64,000 nucleotides of DNA, taken from NCBI GenBank assembly GCA_902492205.1, contig CABUKU010000013.1, positions 32,709 through 96,708 on the forward strand, read 5' to 3'. The translations under genes and the position numbers were made by a program. Each line of letters opens with the position of its first letter. Within the stretch, counting starts at the first letter, position 1. Positions 1 through 8,422 of the stretch are shown piece by piece. Origin of the DNA: an uncultured Bacteroides sp. GTDB lineage: Bacteria; Bacteroidota; Bacteroidia; Bacteroidales; Bacteroidaceae. The notes under the pieces were generated by a model that made no database searches, was not told where the DNA came from, and worked only from the letters and a program-made list of their open reading frames with translations.

Positions 1-447
1 TTGGTCAGCGGTATTTTGGAAATACTGTTTGCTGCCACCAACCGTAAAACAATCAGCAGTTGGGGATGGTATCTTACCGGAGGTATCATTGATTTGATTT
101 TAGGTATTTTCCTTGTTGCCTATCCGGCATTGAGCATGGAAGTAATTCCTTTCGTAGTGGCATTCTGGTTAATGTTCCGCGGATTTAGTGCAATAGGTTA
201 TTCTATGGATTTACAACGTTACGGAACCCGTGATTGGGGGTGGTATCTTGCATTCGGTATTCTTGCAGTACTTTGCTCGTTCGCTATTATTTGGCAGCCG
301 GGTGTAGGTGCATTATCTATCGTATATATGCTTGCTTTTACTTTCCTTATCATCGGATTCTTCAGAATCATGCTTTCTTTCGAATTTAAGAGCTTGCATA
401 AGAAAAGTCAGAAACTACATAGCAATGGTGACGGTGTCATATTGTAG
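1..447 (+). CDS. HdeD-like DUF308 membrane protein (5' partial)
   Basis: The 148 visible residues are almost entirely hydrophobic, with about five membrane segments interrupted by short loops containing paired aromatic residues (GWYL repeated near residues 22 and 80). This pattern fits the HdeD/DUF308 family of small inner-membrane proteins, whose exact role is not settled although HdeD itself is linked to acid stress. Family members are usually near 180-190 residues, so the gene very probably begins before the window and the TTG at position 1 is incidental. The C-terminus is a basic cytoplasmic tail. A strong terminator follows 25 bases after the stop. Confidence 0.7.
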   Translation: MVSGILEILFAATNRKTISSWGWYLTGGIIDLILGIFLVAYPALSMEVIPFVVAFWLMFRGFSAIGYSMDLQRYGTRDWGWYLAFGILAVLCSFAIIWQPGVGALSIVYMLAFTFLIIGFFRIMLSFEFKSLHKKSQKLHSNGDGVIL

Positions 448-472
448 TGATTAGTTATATTTGTTGATTTGG

Positions 473-513
473 ACCGGATATGGGCTCTGTTTTTTGCCTA
501 TATCCGGTTTTTA
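473..513 (+). terminator. Intrinsic terminator after the HdeD-like gene
   Basis: Arms 473-485 and 496-508 (ACCGGATATGGGC / GCCTATATCCGGT) form a 13-bp stem with one mismatch, closed by a 10-nt loop and followed by a T-rich run. Confidence 0.8.
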
Positions 514-580
514 CTTTTTTCAATATCTAAAAAGATTAGAAAAACTGCCTTCTTTCTGCGAAGCAATGCAGTTTATTGAT

Positions 581-588
581 TATTTTTG
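581..588 (+). promoter_or_regulatory. Bacteroidales -7 box (TATTTTTG) upstream of tamB
   Basis: TATTTTTG matches the TAnnTTTG consensus of the primary sigma factor of Bacteroidetes. Transcription would begin near 594-596, just ahead of the open frame that encodes the TamB membrane anchor. This supports a translation start upstream of the TTG at 684. Confidence 0.5.
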
Positions 589-683
589 TTGGCTAAAGTA
601 AAATACCGGTATATATCAGAACGCTAAGAAGAATAGTCAGAATATTCCTAGGGGTAATAATAGGCCTTTACCTTGGAATTATA

Positions 684-3600
684 TTGTTGTTGAACATTCC
701 TGCTGTCCAACACAGGTTGTCTATTTTGGTAGCTAAAGAATTGAAGAACGTATTGAACACAGAACTCAGCATCGGAAGAATAGATATAGGTTTGCTGAAC
801 CGAATTATTATAGACGATGTTTTGCTGAAAGATCAATCGGGAAAAGAGATGCTTAAAGTCACCCGTTTGTCTGCTAAGTTTGATATAATACCTCTTTTCA
901 ATGGTAAGATAGCTATCAGCAGTGTTCAGTTATTCGGTTTTAATATAAGTCTGAATAAACTAACCCCCGAATCAAAACCTAATTTCCAGTTCGTACTTGA
1001 TGCTTTTGCTTCCAAAGATACGGTAAAGAAAGAAAGCAATTTGGATTTACGTATCAACTCCGTTCTTATTCGACGTGGGAAGTTAGCTTATGATGTATTA
1101 TCCGAACCCGAAACTCCCGGAAAGTTTAATGCAAAGCATGTTAAAGTTCAAAATATTATAGCCAACATTTCTTTGAAGGTTTTACGTAAAGACTCGGTGA
1201 ATGCCTATATCAAACGGCTGAGTCTGGAAGAACAGTCGGGATTTGATTTACAGAAACTGTCTTTAAGAGTTTTAGGCAATACGAAACAAACCAAGATTGA
1301 GAATTTTGCAATAGCGTTGCCTAACACCATGCTTCAGATGGACACTATTTCTTTTAAGTATGATAGCTTGGGAGGACTTAAGAATGTGGCTAAAGATGTT
1401 CGTTTTGCAGGAAAAATGCTGCCGTCTTATGTTACGCTGAAAGATATTTCATGTTTTGTTCCTGCTTTGGGCAATTTTGCAGACCGACTTGATTTGGATA
1501 TGGAATTTGACGGGACGGTAGACCAACTGAATTGTCCTCGTTTACAGGTATCGGTTGACGATAATATACTGATCCGAGGGGATGTAGGTTTTCAAGACCT
1601 TTCCAATACAGCCGATGCTTATGTTTATGGGAAACTGTCGAGGTGCGATTTGAATCGTGCCGGAGTGGATTTTGTTATCCGTAATTTGGCAAAAGATTAT
1701 TCGGGAACTCCTGCGATATTGAAACGTCTTGGCGATGTATCGTTCCGGGGAGAGGTTTCCGGGTATTTCAATGATTTGGTTACTTATGGAGTTGTACGAA
1801 CAAGTATCGGTTCTGTAAGAACTGACGTGAAGTTGAGCTCTAATAAAGAAAAGGCTTATTTCAGTTATTCGGGAAGTGTGAAAACAGACGATCTTGAATT
1901 GGGTAAATTATTGGGTAATGACAAGGTAGGTAGCATAAACTTCAATCTGGATGTGAAAGGAATGCATTATAAACATCAACTGCCAAGCATAAACATGAAA
2001 GGGCTTATTACTTCCGTTGAATATAGTAAGTACAACTATGAAAACATAGAGCTTGACGGTGAATATAAAAGAGGAGGTTTTGACGGAAAGATTTCTTTGA
2101 ACGATCCTAACGGGAAAATATTATTAAACGGTAATTTTAATCTTGCTCAAAAGGTTCCTACATTCAATTTTAAAGCCGATGTGAGAAAACTGCATCCCAA
2201 TGCTTTGAATCTGACGAAGAAATACGAGGATTCCGAATTTTCTTTGAAAATGGATGCCAATTTTACCGGAAATTCCATTGATAATATGATTGGGGAGATA
2301 AATGTGGATAGTATTTCATTTAAAGCTCCTGCAAAAGACTTCTTTATGAAGAATATGAATATCACTGCAACGCAGAATGGGGATGGGGAAAAGCAACTGT
2401 CTTTGAATTCTGAATTTATAACTGCAGTTATAAAAGGAAAATACTCATATCAAACAATACCTTTAAGCGTTCTTAAAACGGTGGAGCGCTACATCCCTTC
2501 CCTACTCTCTATTAATAGTAAAAAGAAAGAACCTGATAATGATTTCAGTTTCGATGTTCACGTTTATAATACTAATATATTGACGGAAGTTTTTGATATT
2601 CCGCTGACTGTATATACACATTCCACTGTAAAGGGATATTTTAATGATAAGGCACATAAACTTCGTATTGAAGGCTATTTTCCCAGTTTTAAGTATAAGG
2701 AGAACTGGTTTGAATCGGGAATGATACTTTGTGAGAATCCGTCCGACCAGATAAATTGTCGTGTGAGAGCAAGCAATCACATGAAAAAGGGTTCTGTGCT
2801 CAACTTGTCTGTTGATGCAATAGCGCAGAATGATATTTTAAAAACATCCATAAATTGGGGTAACGATGGTCAGGTTACTTACAGTGGAAAATTCTCGGCT
2901 ATAACCAATTTCTTTAAAACTGCCGGTGAACATCCTATATTGCAGGCAAATATTGATGTACAACCTACCAAAGTCATATTGAATGATTCCACTTGGAACA
3001 TTCATCCTTCCCGTATTGCGATAGATTCGGGCAGGGTGTATATTAATAATTTCCTGTTTAATCATAAAGACCAGTATCTTCGTATAAATGGTAAGTTAAC
3101 AAAGAATGCGGAAGATACCGTCAAAGTTGACTTGAAGGATATAAATCTCAGCTATGTGTTCGATATTGTTCAATTCCACTCGGTGGATTTCGGTGGAATG
3201 GCTTCCGGAACGGCAACTGCAAGTGGAGTATTTAAGAATCCGGAAATGAATGCAAAGCTTTTTGTGAAAAACTTCTCGCTAAATCAAGGGATATTGGGTA
3301 ACATGAATATATATGGAACCTGGGATAAAGAGGTCGAAGGTATTTCTCTGGATGCCGATATGAAAGAAGAAGGTATTTCTCATACAACGGTGAAAGGATA
3401 TGTATCTCCTAAAAGAAAAGGGCTTGATTTACATATCGGGGCAGACAGTACTAACATTGCGTTTCTTCAACGTTTTATGAAAAGTATTGCATCTGATGTA
3501 CATGGACGTGCCAATGGAAAAGTAAGATTATTCGGAGGATTCAAATCCTTGAACCTTGACGGTGCCGTATATGCTGATGCGGGATTTAAGATCGATGTAT

Positions 3601-5105
3601 TGAATGCAGGATTTCTTTTGAAAGATTCTGTCCGCCTGATACCCGATAATATACAGTTCAGAAATGCAAGAGTGTTTGACACGGAAGGGCATGAAGGTAC
3701 GGTGAATGGAGATTTGTTCCACCATAATCTGAAAGATCTCTCCTATCGTTTCCAGATGAGTGCCAATAATATGCTGGTCTTTAATACAAAAGAAGATCCC
3801 GATTTTCCTTTTTATGGAACAGTTTACGGTACGGGCAATGTGCAATTAAACGGTTCTTCCGAGGGATTAAATGTAGATGTGGCAATGACTACCAACCGGA
3901 AAACAAACTTTGTTTACATGATTGGGGGAACGTCCTCTGCTGCAAGCAATCAGTTTATTACATTCATAGATAAAACTCCTAAACGCCAGACAAGAGATTC
4001 CATTCCAATCATAGAGGATATTCATAAGCCTGTTGAGGAACCTGATATACCAATGGATATAAGATTGAATATACTTGTGGATGCTACCCCTGATGCCACT
4101 ATGAAGTTAGTAATGGATCCTGTTGCGGGAGATTATATCGGTGGCCGTGGTAATGGAAATATCCGCATAGACTTTTATAATAAAGGCGATGTGAAAATGT
4201 TCGGTAGCTACACAATTACACAAGGGGTATATAAGTTCAGCTTGCAGGAAGTCATTCGCAAAGATTTTACCATTAATTCGGGAAGCACCATTACATTTAA
4301 TGGTGATCCGTTTGATGCTAACCTTGATATACGGGCTGCCTATACGGTAAACTCGGCATCATTGAGCGATTTGGGTATCAATTTCAATCAGCAGAATAAC
4401 GTAAAAGTAAATTGTTTGATGGACTTAACCGGCAATTTGCTGAAACCGAATTTACAGTTTGACATAGAATTGCCAAATGATAACGAAGAAGTCAAGAATG
4501 CTGTAAAGAGTGCTATCAGTACGGATGAACAGATGAATATGCAAATTCTTTATTTGTTGGGAATAGGTAAGTTCTATACTTATGATTACAACAATAACGG
4601 GCAGTCTTCCAATGCGATGAGTTCGGTACTGTCTTCTACCATTTCGGGACAGTTGAATAATATGCTGTCTCAAGCCATAAACAGCAGTAACTGGAATTTT
4701 GGAACTAACCTGAGTACCGGAGATAAAGGTTGGACTGATATGGAGATAGAAGGCATACTTTCCGGTCAGCTATTGAATAACCGCTTGTTGATAAACGGTA
4801 ATTTCGGCTATCGTGACAACCCAACAGCCAACACAAATTTTGTGGGCGACTTCGATATAGAGTATCTTTTGACTAAATCGGGGGATATTCGCCTAAAAGC
4901 ATATAATCAGACGAATGACCGTTATTTTACCAAAACTACTTTGACTACCCAAGGAGTAGGTCTTATCTATAAGAAAGATTTCAATACTTGGAAAGAATTG
5001 TTTAGAAGGACATTCAAAAAGAAAGCCGAAAGCAAGCAGTCGGCCGATACGATAAAGAAAGATACGGTTACTATTCCGCAATCCAAGAATAAAAGGGAGA
5101 GATAG
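684..5105 (+). CDS. tamB: TamB-like translocation/assembly module protein
   Basis: A very long beta-rich AsmA/TamB-type protein. The C-terminal part (roughly residues 1050-1420) carries the TamB/DUF490 domain, with the usual run of short strands and a Ser/Asn/Gln-rich linker before the last strands. Family members are anchored in the inner membrane, span the periplasm and take part in lipid transport or outer-membrane protein assembly. The first standard start codon is TTG 684, but the frame is open back to 597 and those codons encode a basic stretch followed by a hydrophobic anchor (IFLGVIIGLYLGIILLL) that TamB proteins need. No ATG, GTG or TTG exists there, so the real start is probably a rare codon (ATA 603, ATC 615 or ATA 633), or there is a local error. 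The stop lies 4 bases from the end of the convergent regulator gene. Confidence 0.85.
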   Translation: MLLNIPAVQHRLSILVAKELKNVLNTELSIGRIDIGLLNRIIIDDVLLKDQSGKEMLKVTRLSAKFDIIPLFNGKIAISSVQLFGFNISLNKLTPESKPNFQFVLDAFASKDTVKKESNLDLRINSVLIRRGKLAYDVLSEPETPGKFNAKHVKVQNIIANISLKVLRKDSVNAYIKRLSLEEQSGFDLQKLSLRVLGNTKQTKIENFAIALPNTMLQMDTISFKYDSLGGLKNVAKDVRFAGKMLPSYVTLKDISCFVPALGNFADRLDLDMEFDGTVDQLNCPRLQVSVDDNILIRGDVGFQDLSNTADAYVYGKLSRCDLNRAGVDFVIRNLAKDYSGTPAILKRLGDVSFRGEVSGYFNDLVTYGVVRTSIGSVRTDVKLSSNKEKAYFSYSGSVKTDDLELGKLLGNDKVGSINFNLDVKGMHYKHQLPSINMKGLITSVEYSKYNYENIELDGEYKRGGFDGKISLNDPNGKILLNGNFNLAQKVPTFNFKADVRKLHPNALNLTKKYEDSEFSLKMDANFTGNSIDNMIGEINVDSISFKAPAKDFFMKNMNITATQNGDGEKQLSLNSEFITAVIKGKYSYQTIPLSVLKTVERYIPSLLSINSKKKEPDNDFSFDVHVYNTNILTEVFDIPLTVYTHSTVKGYFNDKAHKLRIEGYFPSFKYKENWFESGMILCENPSDQINCRVRASNHMKKGSVLNLSVDAIAQNDILKTSINWGNDGQVTYSGKFSAITNFFKTAGEHPILQANIDVQPTKVILNDSTWNIHPSRIAIDSGRVYINNFLFNHKDQYLRINGKLTKNAEDTVKVDLKDINLSYVFDIVQFHSVDFGGMASGTATASGVFKNPEMNAKLFVKNFSLNQGILGNMNIYGTWDKEVEGISLDADMKEEGISHTTVKGYVSPKRKGLDLHIGADSTNIAFLQRFMKSIASDVHGRANGKVRLFGGFKSLNLDGAVYADAGFKIDVLNAGFLLKDSVRLIPDNIQFRNARVFDTEGHEGTVNGDLFHHNLKDLSYRFQMSANNMLVFNTKEDPDFPFYGTVYGTGNVQLNGSSEGLNVDVAMTTNRKTNFVYMIGGTSSAASNQFITFIDKTPKRQTRDSIPIIEDIHKPVEEPDIPMDIRLNILVDATPDATMKLVMDPVAGDYIGGRGNGNIRIDFYNKGDVKMFGSYTITQGVYKFSLQEVIRKDFTINSGSTITFNGDPFDANLDIRAAYTVNSASLSDLGINFNQQNNVKVNCLMDLTGNLLKPNLQFDIELPNDNEEVKNAVKSAISTDEQMNMQILYLLGIGKFYTYDYNNNGQSSNAMSSVLSSTISGQLNNMLSQAINSSNWNFGTNLSTGDKGWTDMEIEGILSGQLLNNRLLINGNFGYRDNPTANTNFVGDFDIEYLLTKSGDIRLKAYNQTNDRYFTKTTLTTQGVGLIYKKDFNTWKELFRRTFKKKAESKQSADTIKKDTVTIPQSKNKRER

Positions 5106-5109
5106 GAAC

Positions 5110-5709
5110 TTAACTGATGTCCTGCAATTCTACTAACTTGTTGACAATGGCATAAATTGTCAGTCCGGAAGGACTGTGTATCTGTAATTTCCTTGCAATA
5201 TTTCTGCGATGTGTGATTACCGTATGGATAGACAGATATAATTTTTCTGCTATTTCTTTATTGGTCATCCCTTTCACCACACAAACTATGATTTCTTTTT
5301 CTCTTTGGCTGAGTGATTCCAATTCGGAGTCTTCGTCATTGGAAGAAAGATTTCTTAGTTTGGTTATCTTCCGGTACAGAACATCTATATCGTCATATAC
5401 TGAGATTGTATCATCATAATTTTTTAAAAGAGTGTTGTCTATTACAGAGCAGACCAACGAAATACATTTAGTGTGGGCAGACTTTTCTTCTTTGAATTTG
5501 CCAATATCGAACCAACCTCCGAATACCGGATTAATAATGAGTATGTCCGGTGTGTGTGCACGAAGGCAATCATGTAAAGATTCAATGGAAGTTACTTCTA
5601 CCGGACGGATATTCAAGTCCGGAAGTCGTTTTAGCATGGTGGATATTCCACTGCGGATAATAACAGATGTTTCTGCAATAATTACTCTTAAAGGTTCGTT
5701 ACTTTTCAT
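5110..5709 (-). CDS. LuxR/NarL-type transcriptional regulator with degenerate receiver
   Basis: 199 residues. The C-terminal 65 residues are a clear LuxR helix-turn-helix (LSQREKEIIVCVVKGMTNKE, then AEKLYLSIHTVITHRRNIARK). The N-terminal half looks like a receiver domain, but the acidic pocket is missing: IIAE replaces the usual DD pair and the phospho-acceptor strand reads ILIINP, with Asn where Asp is expected. Phosphorylation is therefore unlikely and output may be set by protein contact or expression level. The start codon overlaps the 3' end of the hemerythrin gene by 11 bases, so the two are translationally coupled and probably work together. The target genes cannot be seen here. Confidence 0.8.
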   Translation of the reverse strand: MKSNEPLRVIIAETSVIIRSGISTMLKRLPDLNIRPVEVTSIESLHDCLRAHTPDILIINPVFGGWFDIGKFKEEKSAHTKCISLVCSVIDNTLLKNYDDTISVYDDIDVLYRKITKLRNLSSNDEDSELESLSQREKEIIVCVVKGMTNKEIAEKLYLSIHTVITHRRNIARKLQIHSPSGLTIYAIVNKLVELQDIS

Positions 5710-6406
5710 TTGTGTTCCTTTCTAACCTAAAAACAGCAGGTACAAACATATAGTCTTCAACACGGCAGTGTGAAGCAAGATCTTGTTCACATGAATAAAT
5801 GTCGAACAATACAGCGTTTAGTAAGTTATTGTTGGCATTGGCCGGATAATATTTGATGATGATATTCTTCAGTTCAGTCAGCCTTGCTTCTATCTGGTTG
5901 TGCTTTTTGGCAAATATGCCGATTTGGTAATTGCCTGGATTTTGCTTATCCAATAAGGAGGTGACATAATTGAAAACCGTTTTATCTTCATATTCCATGT
6001 GTTTCCTTACCTCTTTTACATATTCGTCATAAAATTTTAAGATAAGGGCTGCCACTTCGTCTTCCGAACAGTCGATAGCTTCTATCATTTTCTTCCGAAT
6101 GGCAGGAAGTTTGAAATCCAGAAAATAAGAATGTGCCTGTTTCAGATATGCCATTAATGAGGCAACGGATAAATTTTTAAAGTCTTCTTCATTCCTGATA
6201 TGATCGTCCTCAAGAAAATTCACGACAGCAAGGAATGTTTTATAATCAACATCGTTTTGCAAGCAAACTTCTTTCACACTTTTATCTCCAAAACCAAGCG
6301 ATAATCCAAAACGGCTCATTACCAAGAGCAACGAGTAATTTCCGCAAATAAGCTCACTCATCTTATCTGTTTCCTTATATCTCACTTGTTTATTCATGCT
6401 TAACAT
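5699..6406 (-). CDS. Hemerythrin-domain (RIC/ScdA-like) di-iron protein
   Basis: 235 residues, helical and cytoplasmic. The N-terminal 75 residues resemble the ScdA_N/DUF542 segment found in front of repair-of-iron-centres proteins, though the usual Cys motif is weak. The rest has spaced ligands typical of a di-iron hemerythrin fold: HSYF, HMEYEDK, KKHNQIE and SHCRVED. Family members bind O2 or NO, or help rebuild damaged Fe-S clusters. Being first in an operon with a LuxR-type regulator that lacks its phosphorylation site suggests an oxygen/nitrosative stress sensor-regulator pair; that is inference. Start may be the second Met (6397). Confidence 0.75.
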   Translation of the reverse strand: MLSMNKQVRYKETDKMSELICGNYSLLLVMSRFGLSLGFGDKSVKEVCLQNDVDYKTFLAVVNFLEDDHIRNEEDFKNLSVASLMAYLKQAHSYFLDFKLPAIRKKMIEAIDCSEDEVAALILKFYDEYVKEVRKHMEYEDKTVFNYVTSLLDKQNPGNYQIGIFAKKHNQIEARLTELKNIIIKYYPANANNNLLNAVLFDIYSCEQDLASHCRVEDYMFVPAVFRLERNTNEK

Positions 6407-6536
6407 TTATTTGTTGCAAATTAACGTACAATTACAACGGCAGACAATCACCATATATAGGTATTTTTCCTTATAAAAACATTATTTATGATGATAGAAA
6501 AAGACGGGGAAGAAGAATGAACAGAAAGTTGGACTT

Positions 6537-6560
6537 TTTGTTATAGTACTTGATAACAAA
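6537..6560. promoter_or_regulatory. Inverted repeat upstream of gpmA (candidate operator)
   Basis: TTTGTTAT (6537-6544) and ATAACAAA (6553-6560) are a perfect 8-bp inverted repeat with an 8-nt spacer, 17 bases before the gpmA start. It lacks a GC-rich stem and U-run, so a protein-binding site is more likely than a terminator. Confidence 0.35.
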
Positions 6561-6577
6561 CTAAAAAGCAGATAGTT

Positions 6578-7267
6578 ATGTATAAATTAATATTAGTCAG
6601 ACATGGAGAAAGTGTCTGGAACAAAGAGAATAAATTTACAGGTTGGGCAGATCCCGATTTGAGTGAAAGAGGTGAAGAAGAAGCCCGCCAAGCCGGACGT
6701 TTAATTAAAAATGCCGGGCTGACATTTGACGTTGCTTATTCATCGGTATTGAGACGTGCCATAAGAACCATGCATCTATTGGAAGAAGAAGCCGGATTGT
6801 TATGGGTTCCGGAACTTCATAGCTGGAGATTGAATGAGAGGCATTACGGGGCATTGCAAGGTTTGAATAAATCGGAAACGGCAGCAAAGTTCGGAGCAGA
6901 CCAAGTGCATATCTGGCGTAGAAGTTACGATATAGTTCCTCCTCTGTTGGAACCAAATGATCCTCGTAATCCTGTACGGGAAGCCAGATATAAATATGTA
7001 GATCCTGAAGCTCTCCCGTTAGGAGAATCATTGGAACTAACCATTAAACGTGTATTGCCTTTCTGGCAAGACCACATTGCTCCTGCCCTGCTCGATGATA
7101 AAACCGTTCTTGTTGCTGCACACGGAAACAGTTTGCGTGCTTTAGTCAAATATCTGGATAAGATAAGTGATGAAGATATTGTAAGGCTGGAAATCCCGAC
7201 AGGTATTCCACAGGTATATGAACTTGATAATGTGCTCAATCCCATTCGGCATTATTATTTGGAATGA
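6578..7267 (+). CDS. gpmA: 2,3-bisphosphoglycerate-dependent phosphoglycerate mutase
   Basis: Interconverts 3- and 2-phosphoglycerate in glycolysis and gluconeogenesis through a phosphohistidine. The N-terminus has the RHGES signature with catalytic His9, followed by NKFTGWADPDLSERG. The second catalytic His is in AAHGNS (about residue 182). RRAIRTMH, LNERHYGALQGLNK and the YDIVPP segment are also as in GpmA. At 229 residues it is about 20 shorter than E. coli GpmA and stops right after the RHYYLE strand, so it lacks the flexible C-terminal tail that covers the active site. This may affect mutase/phosphatase balance. Monocistronic, with its own terminator. Confidence 0.92.
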   Translation: MYKLILVRHGESVWNKENKFTGWADPDLSERGEEEARQAGRLIKNAGLTFDVAYSSVLRRAIRTMHLLEEEAGLLWVPELHSWRLNERHYGALQGLNKSETAAKFGADQVHIWRRSYDIVPPLLEPNDPRNPVREARYKYVDPEALPLGESLELTIKRVLPFWQDHIAPALLDDKTVLVAAHGNSLRALVKYLDKISDEDIVRLEIPTGIPQVYELDNVLNPIRHYYLE

Positions 7268-7288
7268 TTCATGCTTATATATAGTCTC

Positions 7289-7339
7289 AATCCCTATTTA
7301 TAGTGGTGACCACCGGTTATTTCACTATAAATGGGGATT
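7289..7339 (+). terminator. Long stem-loop terminator after gpmA
   Basis: Arms 7289-7305 and 7323-7339 (AATCCCTATTTATAGTG / CACTATAAATGGGGATT) pair over 17 positions with one mismatch and are followed by a short T run. Confidence 0.7.
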
Positions 7340-7360
7340 TTCTGTTTTTATCCACTTCCT

Positions 7361-7368
7361 TATCTTTG
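7361..7368 (+). promoter_or_regulatory. -7 box TATCTTTG upstream of flavodoxin
   Basis: Exact TAnnTTTG match 26 bases before the flavodoxin start, giving a short leader. Confidence 0.6.
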
Positions 7369-7393
7369 TCACATCACAAAAAACGATTTAATG

Positions 7394-7900
7394 ATGAAAA
7401 AAACAGGAATATTTTATGGTTCGACAACAGGAACCACAGAAGAAATAGCCAGAAAGATTGCAAAACAGTTAGGAGTGGCAGATGGTGATGTGCATGATGC
7501 AGCCAAACTGACCGAAGCATTGGTTAACGATTATGAAGCATTGCTTCTTGGCACTTCCACATGGGGAGACGGAGATTTGCAAGATGATTGGTATGACGCG
7601 GTGAAAGTGCTTCAGGGTATGGATTTATCTTCTAAAGTAATTGCATTGTTCGGTTGCGGTGACTCAGACTCTTACACAGATACTTTCTGTGATGGCATGG
7701 GAATCCTTTACAATGATTTGCAGGCAACAGGTGCAAAATTCTGTGGTTCTGTCAGTACGGATGGATACACATTTGATAACTCCATTGCGGTAGCAGACGG
7801 AAAATTTGTAGGGCTTGCCATTGATGAGGTTAATGAAGACGGCAATACAGACGAACGAATAGCTCATTGGGTTGATACTCTAAAAAACGGGTGTCTTTGA
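7394..7900 (+). CDS. fldA: Flavodoxin (long-chain)
   Basis: A 168-residue FMN-binding electron carrier. The phosphate-binding loop GSTTGTTEEIA is at residues 8-18 and the FMN-stacking loops are GTSTWGDGDLQDDW (about residue 55) and FGCGDSDSYTDTFCDG (about residue 90). The extra loop after the latter marks the long-chain class. In anaerobic Bacteroidales flavodoxin can replace ferredoxin, for example under iron limitation, with pyruvate:ferredoxin oxidoreductase-type partners. An open frame extends upstream to 7331, but the promoter at 7361 and family length favour 7391 or 7394. The gene is separated from the next by a terminator-like hairpin. Confidence 0.92.
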   Translation: MKKTGIFYGSTTGTTEEIARKIAKQLGVADGDVHDAAKLTEALVNDYEALLLGTSTWGDGDLQDDWYDAVKVLQGMDLSSKVIALFGCGDSDSYTDTFCDGMGILYNDLQATGAKFCGSVSTDGYTFDNSIAVADGKFVGLAIDEVNEDGNTDERIAHWVDTLKNGCL

Positions 7901-7917
7901 TTAATTTTTCAGTTATC

Positions 7918-7946
7918 AGGCACGGATCTTCAATAAATCCGTGCCT
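7918..7946 (+). terminator. Hairpin between flavodoxin and DUF2023 genes
   Basis: AGGCACGGAT (7918-7927) and ATCCGTGCCT (7937-7946) form a perfect 10-bp stem with a 9-nt loop, followed by TTATTTAATT. It may terminate or attenuate read-through into the DUF2023 gene. Confidence 0.75.
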
Positions 7947-7961
7947 TTATTTAATTATAGG

Positions 7962-8321
7962 ATGGAAAACGAGAGAATTGTTCCGGGAGAAATAAGAATT
8001 TTTTTGAACCACATCTACGAGTTTAAAAAAGGAGTTCGCAATATGGTGCTTTATACCATGAATAAAGAATATGAAGAGTTTGCCGTCAAGAGATTGGAGA
8101 ATCAGAAGATATGTTATCTGAAACAAGAGGTGAGTGACAATAAAATCAACCTTTTCTTCGGCAAGAAAGAGTGTATGAACGCTATCAGGTATTTTGTAAA
8201 CCGTCCGTTGAATCACCTTACTCCCGAAGAAGATTTTATACTTGGTGCTATGCTTGGCTATGATATTTGCCAACAATGCAAACGCTTCTGTGGAAAGAAA
8301 AGTACAGTAAAATCTGCCTGA
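7962..8321 (+). CDS. DUF2023 family protein, flavodoxin partner
   Basis: About 119 residues. The core IRIFLNHIYEFKKGVRNMVL and the C-terminal CQQCKRFC segment match DUF2023, a small Bacteroidetes family that I know mainly as a neighbour of flavodoxin genes; no biochemical role is established. The Cys pairs near the C-terminus (CQQC, then C five residues on) could bind metal or a redox cofactor, which would suit a role in flavodoxin maturation or electron transfer; this is inference. An upstream GTG (7941) lies inside the hairpin, so ATG 7962 is the better start. Confidence 0.75.
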   Translation: MENERIVPGEIRIFLNHIYEFKKGVRNMVLYTMNKEYEEFAVKRLENQKICYLKQEVSDNKINLFFGKKECMNAIRYFVNRPLNHLTPEEDFILGAMLGYDICQQCKRFCGKKSTVKSA

Positions 8322-8394
8322 CTATACCTACTAATGTTGATTTTATGATCCGATATAACAATAAATAGGGATTTATGCCAAAGTAAAGATGCCG

Positions 8395-8402
8395 TACCTT
8401 TG
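8395..8402 (+). promoter_or_regulatory. -7 box TACCTTTG upstream of DAHP synthase
   Basis: Exact TAnnTTTG match 20 bases before the start codon. Confidence 0.6.
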
Positions 8403-8422
8403 CAGGACATAAAAGTGATAAA

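Noticed and set aside
7941..7961. GTG start for the DUF2023 gene
   Set aside because: It lies inside the right arm of the hairpin at 7918-7946; ATG 7962 fits the family better.
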